Source: Amoebophrya sp. A120
Lineage: Eukaryota > Sar > Dinophyceae > Syndiniales > Amoebophryaceae
Reading direction: 5' to 3'
DNA length: 64,000 bases
Assembly (NCBI GenBank): GCA_905178155.1
Contig: CAJINV010000005.1
Location: 6,373,207-6,437,206, forward strand
Shown: positions 53,395 to 64,000 of the stretch, piece by piece
How positions within the stretch are numbered: the stretch's first letter is position 1
Layout: each line of letters begins with the position of its first letter
Position numbers and translations under genes: made by a program
Notes under the pieces: model-generated
Databases searched by the model: none
Told to the model about the DNA's origin: nothing
What the model saw: the letters and a program-made list of their open reading frames with translations, nothing else

Positions 53395-56300
53395 TCAACT
53401 TCTGGTCATTCTAGTTTTTTGCGAAAAAAACGCTCCATCTTGAAAGAAGAATGAGACGAAGGAGGTGGCGCCAGCTTTCCTCTCCGTAATCACCCTCGCG
53501 TCTGAAGATGAGGCCGCAGCAGTCGAAGTCGCAGGCCGAATTATAAACTCGCTCTGCTCTACTTCTTTGTTCCCGCAGACTTTATTGCCACCGCTTCCTC
53601 CCGCGTGTTGTAAATAGTTCTTCTTATTGGCATTGTAGTTAGACCGACTGTGCGCCTTGCTCTTTTCCAAAGCCGCGAGTAACCGCTTCGGCACGGGTAA
53701 AAGGTCGTCGCTTTTGCTAGTATTGTTTGCGGCCTTGGCTTTTCTATTTTCTCGACCAAAATTCACTAGACCCGGAGCTGCATCTCCAAAACGTGGTCCT
53801 CGGGGCGGCGGAGGAAGTGGTTTTCCTATGGTGCTGTCCGTGTGGTCCTCTCCTGGAGGTCTTTCTTGCCCGCTGTTTTTACACTGTGATTGTTCCGCTT
53901 CCGGCTCTTGTACCGCACTACTTCTCGTCATCTCTCTCTTCCTCGAACCAACGTCAAACGCGTCAATCAAGCTCCACACCGTTTTGATCTTCGAGTTGTC
54001 CACTTTCACCAACACAGCGTCCTGCAACCGGTTTTTGAAGTGATTCGGTTGGTACTGGGAGTGGTTTCTTTCAACGTGTGTAGTCGAGGACGAGGAAGAG
54101 GATGTTGTTGATTCACCTGATTTAGAAGCGGATCCAGTCGACGACCTACTTGCGGAAGCAGAGCTGACAGTGGCCGAGGAAAGCGCTCCACCTACTTTTG
54201 AAGACGAGGAGCTGGCTGAATGGTTTTTTGTCGTCTCGAGGAGGGCAAGAGTGGTGGTGGTGTTGCTTTTTTCATACGTGGCGTCGTCCCTGTTATCGGC
54301 ACCCTCTCCATTTCGACTTTCTCTGAAGTAGCCGCTGCCAGAATCTTCATTTTCTACCGGAGCTGCGTGGGTGCCGTCGTCGTGCTCTTCTTCATCTTCT
54401 TGCGATCTCCGCATGACAAAGAACGGGTACTTCCATTGGGGGTCGAAGTCGGCGAAGTTGGTATTTTTCACCACCTCCTTCACAAATTTTCTCACCTTCT
54501 TGTTCGTGTCTCCTGCTCCTTGATCAGGATCCCCCGCGGCAGTTCCGCTTGACAATGCGACGTGGTCGTCCTCGGGAGACACAGCGATTTTCGTACTGCC
54601 TTTGCTCATCATGTCGTGCCGCGTTCGAAGACCATGCTCGTGAAGATCCTCGGCTTGTTCTCCACCCTGGCTCTGGACTGTCGCCGCCAAAATCTGCCGA
54701 AACAACGTTTCTGCTCCTTCACGACGAAGTAGCTCCGTAGCAGTTGCAGCCTGAGACATATGCTCATCGTCCGCAAGATGGGCGTCTTCGCCTTTCATAT
54801 TTTCGGGGAGACCACAAAGGTAATCGAAATTTACCGTGGCTAAATCAAGGAGCTTCGTAGTATTCGCAGCAGCGGTCGAGGTGTTTCTATTTCGATTTCC
54901 GTCGACTGTTGTCTGCAATATTAAATTCCGGTTCACAATCTGCGGTATCCGCCTTGCCAGTCCTTCCGCAGCTGCAGTAACGGTGGATAATGTTTGTTCC
55001 GGCGCTGCTGCCTTCCTCGCTTCCTCGTCCACCAGACTCCAGCTTGCAGACTCGTCGTGGTCCTGCTTCGAAAAGTAAGTGCGGGCCCCAACATCTTCTC
55101 GTCCTCCTGCTTCACGATCTTCTTTTGTGACAGCAACTTCTTCTACCGACGAGCTGCCGGAAGAAGAACTCATCTCCTCCCCGACCTGCCTCCTGCCACG
55201 ACAATAATTTTCCACAATGTCCGCAACGATCTCCTTCACCACGCCCGCAATCATCTTCCGCTTGTGCCGGCGCTGCGGCGTCCGGAAGGGAAATCTGGAC
55301 AAGGGCGAGCGGGGACGCTGCCGGTCTTCCGCTTCCTGCTTCGTAAAGGGCATGATGGGGTCGACAAACTTGTAGAGCGTCTTCTCCCTGTCACTCTGCG
55401 CTCGAGCTGCATTTGGGAAAGTAGACCCGCCTGTTCGAAGATGCAACGGTGGTCCTGGCATCATTTGGGCGCCAACATCAACTCCTCCTTCCTTCGCCTT
55501 GACTTGCAGTTTACTCGGTTTATTCTTCGAAGACGATTTCTTCAGTCTGATTTCAAACGCCGGAATCGGCGGCCGCGTTTGCACCGAATCCAAATCCAAG
55601 GATTGCAGCAGCTCACTCGCTTCTGTCGAGTTTTTCTGGTTCTTATCAAATGCAAATATGTGTCGGTCTGGAAATATGTGAAATTTGTCATGCTAATCTG
55701 ACATGTTGGCCCTGCGCTCTGTATTGCGTGGCAACGAACAGCTTCCCCTGTCCGTCATGCAAGAACGCTGTTTCTCATGTAAAATACACAACGCAGAGCC
55801 AGGAAAAAATCTGTCATGCTTGGCGGTGCATCACAGCATGCTCATATCATTCACTCACATGCATTACAAGTTTCCACCCCCAGACATATTTGCAATGCAT
55901 AGTTCTTCTGTGCGAACAAAAAGCGGTCCACCTCGTTCTCCGCTAGGGTTGCGTCGCAGGTATGACAGTGCACAACTCCCCCTCCCCCTCATTTGTCATG
56001 CAAAATCCCAAACCCAGTTGCAGCCTTGTAGCACTGTTGGCATGACAAATGCTGCAAGCCGAAACAGTACTTCGGTCGGCGCATAAATTTGTCATGCACA
56101 GGCTCCAGGAGTGCTGGCTTTTGTATTGCTGTTCATGCCATACAAATGAGGGAGAGGGGGTGTTGTGCACTGTCGTAGCAGGACTCGGACTTTTCAAAGT
56201 CGAAGGGCTTGAAGTGGTAGTCCAGGGGTAAATGAGGTTTTTTGTTCATAGTGAAAGTGTTTCTGTTTGATGTTCTGGGAGATGAGAAAATGACCGCAGA

Positions 56301-59300
56301 TGAACAAGAAGAAGTGTTGCTGCTATCGAAGTCGAGCGACAGAGTGCGAGGCGTGTGGAGGTCAGATTCGACTTGCTGTTCACTGTCTTTGTCATGCGGT
56401 GATGAAAAAGGGGATTTTGTCATGCCAGACCTCCTTACCGATTCCACCGACTCCGAATCGTCCTCGTCTTCCTCGGTGGTTGACCCGGGTAAAATCCAAT
56501 CCATCGTGTGTCGTCCTTCGAAAAAAAGGCTGTTTTTGCGGTTGTTTGTTGTTGTTCCTCCTGCAACTCCTCCTACTGCGCCACGAATAATTCTACTTGG
56601 CGGCTGCAGGCCTTCCAAAGGCAGTTGTACCGCGCCGATTTTTCGAAATACTTCACCGAGAACTTGTTCGCCGCTGGCATTGCTGCTCGAGCTGCTGAAG
56701 AGGTCGTCGGAAGTGGAGGAGAAGTCCTCAAGATCTTCTACCAGTGTTTGAGGTCGTGCTGGACCAGCGGTGATCCCCGGTACTGATGTGTCCTGCGGCT
56801 GATGATTGTGTTCTTCTTCTTCATCTCTCGCTCTCCTATCCAGTTTCGCATCACAAATCAGTTTTTCCAGCAATTCTTCGTCGAAATTCGCAACCCGTTT
56901 AAGCAGAAACTTTGCCAGTTCCGGGTGAAGTTTTTCCGGACGGAGGGGCTGTTCCTTTCGCTGCTGATCTTCTCTGGTCGAACCAGAATTATGCTGAGAA
57001 TCAGGTCCACCTGCGCCCTGACCTGTTGAGTCGGCATCTTCGTGGTCCAGAGCGACACTATCACCGACGTTTTTGCAATCCCCGAACGGAACAATCTGCA
57101 GATTTGTGAAGTCTAAATTTTCGAGATCAGAAGTTCCTCTGCCGCCCCTTTGGTCTGAAGTCAAAGTGATTCCCGATGACAGGTTCTTCGCGTTTTTTTC
57201 ACTAAACAGATATTTCTCCACAACAGTCCGATACACCTGATGCACAACCGCGTCAATCAGCTTCGCCTTTTCCTTCACATTTACCAGCAAAACCTCAACG
57301 ATTTTCATCACCGCCTGCTTCCGCGTTTCGGGGGACATTTCCGCTTCTTTCACGTGCTGTTGGATATTAAACTGCTTGTCTTGCAAAACAGTCCTTGTAA
57401 CCTTCTGCACGATCTGTCTCGCGTGCCTCCGATCCGTGTTGTACCGTTTCAACAACTTGATTAAGTGCTGTCCGAAGGGAGAAGTAGGGGTTTGATGTCG
57501 TGAAGCTGCTGTGCTTGTTTGGGTCGTTGGCAGTTGATGAAAACCACGACGACCTTGGTCCTCTTCTGTAGATGAGACCGCGTAGTTCCTCTCTTCTGGT
57601 TCGTGCAAAATCTCGGACACCACAAAAACCTTCTCCTTCGCGGCACCGTTCGGGTAGAAAATTTGTTTTTCTGCAATACGGAACGGGAGACGTGTCGTTT
57701 TAATATTTCTCGTGCCACCAGTGCTCTTCCTGGTGCAGCTGCTGTCGAAGGGAGTAGAAGTAGTACTTCTTGCTCCTGCATTTGTTCCACCAACCAGAAC
57801 CGGATACTCGTACAGCGGAGGAGTTGCCGGTCGCGGAATGTCTTTCTGGATCTTGTTCACCGTTTCCGCCACCTTGACTAAAGCGGTGGTTTGCAGGAGC
57901 TCTGTGGACGAGGACCCAGTAGTACCACCACGAAAAGGCACGACCGCGAGAATCGGGTTTTGGTTCCGCAGAGCAATGGCTTCCTCCTCTGCAGTCGCGA
58001 TTGTGCCCGTGCTGATCGTGCTTGCGGTGTCTTGGTGGTGGTCTGGGTAGTTGTGTGCTCTTTTGTTTTTCCTGGAGGACGAAGACGAACTGGAGGTGGA
58101 AGATGAGGAGAGTAAAAACGCTTCGTCAAAGTGCTTGATCTTTTCCTGCAGTTCCAAACGCCTGTAATGGTCATCGACAGAGCCAAAATTTGTTTTCAAG
58201 GAGAAATTTGTCGATGACGAGGTGGGAGAGGACGCAGCAGAACTAGTATCGTTCCCACCACCTTGAAGTCCCCGGCCTAGAAACAAAGATCCCGATCCGA
58301 AACTCGCTTTTTCAGCATCATCTTCGTGGAGGCGGACTTGTTGGTCAGCCGTAAAAAAGCCTCCTCCTTGTTGGCAGCTCCCACCTGTTTCTGCCGGCGA
58401 GGGGGCTGCGGAACCGGAGAAAGAACTCGCTTTCGACGAAGAAGAAGAGGAGCATTTACTGCTCGACTGCACTTCCAGCATGTGATCCCCCTCGTCGAAG
58501 ACTTTGTACGCGTGTTTCCTCTCCAATTCAAACTCCAGAAACTTCTCCGTCGGTTTCCGGGTGAAATCGTTCTCGGGCTTATGCTTTTCCGCATCCACTT
58601 CAAACCAGTCTCGGTTTTTCTTTGCATTCATCAATCGAAATTCCTTGTCCGTTTCCAACCTTTTCTGCTTTTCCCGGTATTTCTTTACCCAGATTTTCAG
58701 CTTCTCGTGCGCGTTTTCCTCTTTCTGCTTCTTCTGCTTTTCTAAAAGGAGCGGGGATTTTGTCGTGTTTTGCCTTTGAATCAGCCTTGCTTTTTCGTTG
58801 ACATTTTTCTCCTGCCGTGCCAGCATCGCGGTTAAGGTTGGACCCTGCAGGAGATGTTCAGTGCCAGTGGGGGAGGGAGGAGGGGAGAGTAGACCAGCCG
58901 ATGTTGTACTGACGAGGACTTTGTCAGGCTTTGCATCCTGTTCCTGCGAAACTTCTGTTGCAGACGAAGAAGAGGAGTGTTCTTTGTCATGCTGATCTAC
59001 TTGGGCGGTCGCACCATCAAAAGCAGCGTCCTCCGCTTCTTTTCTCTTCTCCTTCACCATAGCCAGCACCGTGTTGAAAAACGCCGTTCCGGATTTTATT
59101 GTGAGGAAAAATCCCCCCTCCCCATATTGAAAAGGTATGCTTCCAAAGCTTTGCGTTGCTGATTTGAGGTCACAAATCACATTTGTCTTGCAAGAAGACA
59201 AGGGTAGAAGCTTCCGCCCCATTATGGAGGCGCTTTGTCATGCTGTTGGGCCTAAAGGGGAGCCGTTTGCCATGCTGAACAACTAGACCCATACGCTCGT

Positions 59301-62300
59301 AGCTACCCTTGGTATCTGGCCGCAGTGCCTTCCTGCAATACAAAGCTGATTTGCGTACACAAATCCAGCATCAGAAGTTCCGTTTTGATATGGGGAGGGA
59401 GGTTTTTTCCTTTTGATAGATTTTTTCAAAGATTTCCAACCACGTCGTTTGCCTTCGCTCTTCATCAAGTCGTCCGTGTCGTGCTTCTCTTGGTCGTGTT
59501 GTGGTTTCGCACGAGCAGCAGCTCCAGACGTTGTAACACCTTCGTCAATTATGTCGATGACGTGATGCTCTTTCCCACCGTCCTCCGCCCCGCCCGCGTC
59601 CTCCACATCTTCTAGATCCACTACCTGTCTCCTCCGTCTCGCGAGAATCTCGCTCTGATGCGGCAACGGCTCGAACACGTCACGGAAATTAACTGTTGCA
59701 TCCTCGTGAACATCCGCATTTCCAGCTATCGCAGAAGCCTTATCACCACGGCCTCCTCGATCAAGATCCAAAACCTCTTCCACCATTCCCTTTTCCACAA
59801 CCCTTTCCCCGCAATACTTCTTTTCCGCCACCCTCTTCCGCATGCCCTCCAATTCCCGAAACGCAAGCCACTCAACGAACGGGAGATCTTCTTGTCTCAG
59901 CGTGTTTTGCCGGTAGTTTTCCTTCAACCGGTGGAGCAGCAAATCCTTTTTCGTGTTCGAGCCGGAAATGAAGGGGTCTTTTCCACCTTCTTTTTCGGAA
60001 GCTGTATTCATCCGAAAAACTTTTTCCAAACTCGGCTTCATCACATCCTGATACAAAAACTTCTCCCCGTTGTCGTCAAAGAGTCGCGGGATCTCCCCGT
60101 CGTGAATCGCCAGGGTTCTCGGGTCGCAGTTGGCAAGCCGGATGCGGTCTGGGGAAAGCGAAAGACTTCTTCTAGCACGATGACCGTCCTCGTGTTGTCC
60201 TTTTCTCACGGAAACAACCACAGAACAACGAGTCGTGGGGTATTGCGGCGGGATTAGCAAGGTTTCGATGTCTGCCCGACGTAACTTCCACTGCTTCACG
60301 GTACTGACGGGAATCGCAAATTCGTCGTCCTCTTCGTCTTGTTGTTGTTTTCCCGCAGCTCCTGCTTCTCCGCTGTGCACCATCCCGTGCTTCAATGGGA
60401 AAACTGGTTTGTCGAATTCCGACTCTTCAGCAGCAGCGGTTGTCTTGTTCAACCCGTAAATCGGATGTCGGTACTGTTTTTCAAACTGCTTATTGACTTC
60501 TCTCTGCGCTAGCTCCGCTACTCGATTTGCTTCTTGCTCCAGGTAGTCGTGGTCTTTTTTGTCATGCAAACGCTGCGTAATTCCAGCTGACGGTTGTCCG
60601 TCTTCATCCTCACCCTCAACACCCCCCTCTCCCGCCGATGTTCTAGTTGGAAAGTGCTTGAAATACCCCCGGTCAACGAAGTGAAAGCCCGTCCCGGTTT
60701 GAATATGCACTGCAAAAGTGTCTGGGTTTGGAAGAATGTCATGCTTGTCTCACATGACAGCTGAATCTGCAATGCGTGAGCAGGAAGCGAGCCTCTTGCC
60801 TGTCATGCAAAAGCGCAGTTTGCCATGCGGAAAGCGAAACACAAAGGAGCCCAGAAACTTGTCATGCGTGGCTGCGTATTGCAGTACGCGGCCCATCATT
60901 GGCAAGCTAGCATCACAAGTTATTTCCAGACAAAGACATATTTGCATTTGATATTGAAAGTTCTTCGACAAATTCAATTGCTGTTTCCTCATCCGGTTCC
61001 TTTCCAGTTCCTCTTTCTGAAACTGAATCTCTTCCGGGTTTAGAATGGTATCCCGCCGGAGTTTTCGCTTTAGCAAGTAAGAAGCGGAAACGGGGCGGTG
61101 GGTTATTGATGCTCCTGTAGACGCAGTAGTTGTACTGGCATTGTTTCTTCTCAAATCCAGTTTCTTATCGTCCAAATTGAACAAATCCTGTTGCTTCGCC
61201 TTTTCCTCCAAAATTTTTTCGATTATCAAATGCAAAAATGTCTGGGTCTGGTGGAAGATTGTCATGCTAGTCTGGCATGACTCTGCACTCTGTATTGCGC
61301 GGCCACCAAGAGGTCCTCTTGCCGGACATGCAAAACCGCAGTTTCTCATGCGAAATACGCATCACAGAAGCACGAAAAAACTTGTCATGCTTGGTGGCGC
61401 GCATTCCAGAGCACTTATTGTTCACGGACTTGCATCACAAGTTGCCAGACCCAGACATATTTGCAATGCATATCCGTCACATACTTCGTAAATCGGTTAA
61501 AATGCGGATTCAAACTATTCGGCGGAGCGGAAATCGGTCGGGTACGCTGGAACTGTGGTGCGGAGGAACCGCGAGAAGTCAGCACGTTGTTCGGCAGCAG
61601 AGAAGCTTCCTGCAACGGTGGTGGATCGTCGCCATTTACTCGCTGTTCGTCCGTCCCGTCAAGATCAAAATCCGGGGTTGACAAAGAAGAAGCACCATTC
61701 CTTTCCTTTTTATCAATCGCCACAATCCTTTTCTCGAACGCCAATTTCTCCTCTTTAATCTTCTGTGCTTTCAACATTTCCGCCAAATTCCCCGCTTTGA
61801 TTTCCTCCAGTTGTTTCTTGTTCTCGGCTGATTCTGTGAAATCCAAATACTCGAATTCCTCGCAGTCATTTATCCCTTGCTTCGATACCTTCAAAACCGC
61901 ATTTTCTACCTTCGTCGCTTGCGGTTTCTCCTTTACAAAATCGCCCCGGGCTAACTTGATGAATTTACTCATGTTCAACTTGTACCTTCGTAGAGAAAAT
62001 TGTGAGCTCTCCCTTGCTTTTCGCTTCTCTTCTTCCGCTAAAGATTGTGCTTCTCGAATCGTCTCTTGGATTCTCCGCTGTTCCAGTTCTTGGTCAAACT
62101 GGGGGCCTCGGCCGATCACCAAATCGGACGAAGAGGAGGAGGAGACAACATCATCGGCGGTGTTTTCCTCATGCTCCCTCCATCCTCTGTTCTCATACAG
62201 TTCCGGAGACAGAAACTCCATTTTCCCGATCATTTTCTCGACCCGCTTCCCAGCCGCTTCCATCTTCCGCTGCAAGTCCGTGTCGATCTGCGTTAAGACT

Positions 62301-64000
62301 TTCGGGGATAAATGGTTTTTATCAATGAGGTTCTGAAGATCAAATTCGTTGAACTCCTGTTTTTCTGCTAGTTGTTTTTGGAGAGAAAATTCCTGTTCTT
62401 CAATCGTCATTTCCCCGTAGTTGCGAAGAAACTCTGGGTTGTCGATTTCTATTCCGAAGTTTTCCGTTTCTAATTTTTCCAATTCTAATTTCAATTCGTA
62501 TTCATCGTAATCTGTCACACCCCCTGGCTTCTGCTCGTCTAAGTAAAATCGCTTCAGTTGTTCTGCTTTTTGGAGTCTTTTTTCTTGGATCACGTTCTGG
62601 AAGAAGTCTCTGCGGAGCTGTTTGTCGCGGGTGGGAAAGTCCCAGATGTTGGTATTTTCTTGGTCGGTTGTTGTTTGCGCCTCATTCTCATGGTCCAACA
62701 TTTGTTTCAGACCATCGCCGTCGTCGTGTTTTCTTCGCGTTACTTGCGTCTGCTCCATCTCTGCCTTCAACCTCTCCAGCGCTTCCTTGATCCGGCCGGG
62801 TGAAGCGATATCCAGCGGGTGGACGGATATGCGTTGCAAATCTGTCTGGGTCTGCAAACTTGTGATGCTGGTTGGCGAATCTTGACGACGCGCCAATTGA
62901 TGGCCCAGCATGACAGGTTTCGGAGGTACTAGGTGTTGTAAATTCTGCATGCGAAACTGCGTTTTTGCATGACAGAAAAGTGAGGCTCCTTTTGGATGAC
63001 GTGCATGACAGTTTTGAGAATCATGCTACCCGAGCATCACAAGTCGCGCACTCTCCCGGACCCAGACATATTTGCGATGCATAACGGAAACCACAGATCG
63101 ACTGTCGTTACTGTTGGCGTCGTCCCAGTCCACAGAAGTTTCTTCGTCATAGAAACGCTTTTTCGATTTGAAGTTGTTTTTTATCGTATTGTTCAGCATC
63201 GGTATCTGCGACGCAATGGGGTGCTCGATCCGGTGGAGGGTTGTCGGGTGGAGAGGCTGTCGCTGTAGTTCTTGCTTATTGATACTTTCGTCCTGCTCGG
63301 TGGAATTTGTATTGCGATTTTTCATCCCAAGACCACTGTCGCTGTCGTGCTGGGACAGTTCGTCGTGAACAGATCCATCTTCACCGCCCTCGCCGGCGCC
63401 CAACTCCCGAAAGCTGGATACAACCACAGTTTCGACGAAACTCCTCGCCGCTTTCCGGCCTTCGAACCAATCCAACCGGTCTTGCAGTTCTTTTTGGATT
63501 TCCTCGTTTGCGATGCGGTCGCAGGACGCTTGGAGGACGGAGTGGACGTAGGAGTGGATGATGTGAGCCTGGAGTTGATGATGTTCCGCATGTTCTAGTA
63601 GTTGGTCCTTCTCACCATCTTGTTCATCTTCCGACGGTAAAAATGCTTCCACAATGTCGACTGCAGGAGCTGCACCAGATCCAGAACTACGAGCATGCGT
63701 CTTCATCTTCCCCTGACGTTCTTCAGACATCAACCTGGAAGACGCAGAGGCAGATGAACTCGCACTGTCACTGCTGCTAGAGCTGGAAAATATTGAACCA
63801 CCACCGCCACGCCTCCTCCGCGCAGCACGACTTGCTTTCTCCAAGTTCCGTCTTCCCAGTTCGCGGGCCAACTGGTCCTGGCTCGGCTGCACGATGTCCG
63901 AAGGACGGGCGGTCGGGGACAAGCCAAAAGTAGAAGCGGAAGCTTTTTGTAATGCTGCACCGGCTCTTCTTGCGGGAACACCGGTTCTCCTGTCATGCGC
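53395..64000 (-). CDS. Very large low-complexity/coiled-coil protein, seven exons, 5' end off the window
   Basis: Exons: 63084..64000 (continues right), 61473..62822, 60954..61218, 59419..60698, 56178..59091, 55902..55955 and 53395..55638. They sum to 9,024 nt = 3,008 codons, in frame throughout. The six introns are A, A, A, C, E, A introners. The product has many Ser- and Glu-rich stretches and several coiled coils (LEEKAKQQDLFNLDDKKLDL; EEQEFSLQKQLAEKQEFNEF; KLKIWVKKYREKQKRLETDK). More conserved-looking islands are FHFVDRGYFKHFPTRTS, ADIETLLIPPQYPTTRCSVV and LYKFVDPIMPFTKQEAEDR. I recognise no catalytic domain. Size and composition suggest a scaffold or cytoskeletal protein (inference). The right edge reads in frame, but GCATGACAG there resembles introner interior, so another intron may begin at the window end. 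Confidence 0.85.
55644..55901. mobile_element. Introner A in giant gene
   Basis: TSD GTTCT at 55639-55643 and 55902-55906. Excision joins FLFAQKN to QKNSTEASELL in frame. Confidence 0.92.
55961..56177. mobile_element. Introner E in giant gene
   Basis: Starts TATGACAGTGCACAACTCCC and ends GTTGTGCACTGTCGTA (last three bases GTA, not ATA). TSD GCAGG at 55956-55960 and 56178-56182. Shorter than the E copy at 12302. Confidence 0.9.
59097..59418. mobile_element. Introner C in giant gene
   Basis: TSD GATTT at 59092-59096 and 59419-59423. Excision joins SLKKS to GTAFFNTVLA. Confidence 0.93.
60704..60953. mobile_element. Introner A in giant gene
   Basis: TSD TTGAA at 60699-60703 and 60954-60958. 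Excision joins LSKNFQ to TGTGFHFVD. Confidence 0.93.
61224..61472. mobile_element. Introner A in giant gene
   Basis: Ends TATCAAATGC and GCAATGCATA. Flanks TCGAT and TCCGT match at three positions. Excision joins FTKYVT to EKILEEKAK in frame. Confidence 0.88.
62828..63083. mobile_element. Introner A in giant gene
   Basis: Ends TATGCGTTGC and GCGATGCATA. TSD ACGGA at 62823-62827 and 63084-63088. Excision joins SRSVVSV to HPLDIASP. Confidence 0.92.

Noticed and set aside
1-64000. tRNA, rRNA or snRNA genes
   Set aside because: No cloverleaf-like B box with matching arms and no recognisable rRNA or snRNA core was seen by eye. A covariance-model search would be needed to exclude small RNAs.

Overview
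This looks like nuclear DNA of a eukaryote, most likely a dinoflagellate-type alveolate, possibly a parasitic syndinian such as Amoebophrya. That assignment is inference. It rests on three things: all well-supported genes lie on the minus strand, the proteins are long and rich in low-complexity sequence, and the coding exons are packed with introner-like elements. As I recall (unverified), introners with direct and inverted repeats and non-canonical boundaries have been reported in Amoebophrya. No rRNA, tRNA, CRISPR array or prokaryotic operon was seen.

The dominant feature is a set of about 45 short elements, mostly 150-390 bp. Each starts with TAT and ends with ATA (or a one-base variant), carries 20-30 bp terminal inverted repeats, and is usually flanked by a 5-bp direct repeat (TSD). 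Removing one element plus one TSD copy restores the reading frame at every junction I could test. I grouped them by inverted repeat: A (TGCAAAWATGTCTGGGTCTG), B (TATCCTGAGTAAAAACGTCC), C (GAAAAATCCCCCCTCCCCAT), D (AAAAAAGTGTTACAGTTACA), E (AGTGCACAACTCCCCCTCCC), F (GCAAAAGCATCGCACTCGTA), G (CAAGAAAAAAACTGTGTAAG) and H (TCAAAGTTGAAATGATTTGT). Elements of A, B and C occur in both orientations. Exon limits below keep the TSD copy at the higher coordinate.

Layout: 1-5.6 kb, a PPR protein gene with five introners from four families. 7.2-13.6 kb, a 1,736-aa coiled-coil protein with four introners and one GT-AG intron. 14.8-23.6 kb, a MORN-repeat protein with about 12 introns; one B element there carries a 1.5-kb insert with LTR-like 433-bp direct repeats. 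23.7-29.3 kb, gene-poor with decayed elements. 29.4-38.4 kb, four paralogous genes of an unrecognised family built on a Cys-containing module; the GC content is very high between them. 38.4-41.8 kb, decayed elements and a PPR-like remnant. 41.8-48.0 kb, a 514-aa gene split into 14 exons (11 introners plus two GT-AG introns). Just upstream of it is a minisatellite. 50.8-52.4 kb, a two-exon paralogue of that gene. 53.4-64.0 kb, a gene for a protein of at least 3,007 aa that runs off the right edge and has six introners.

The genes share no evident pathway. What links them is the invading intron system. The clearest evidence of recent intron gain is the paralogue pair at 41.8-48.0 and 50.8-52.4 kb, where homologous sequence is interrupted in one copy and continuous in the other.
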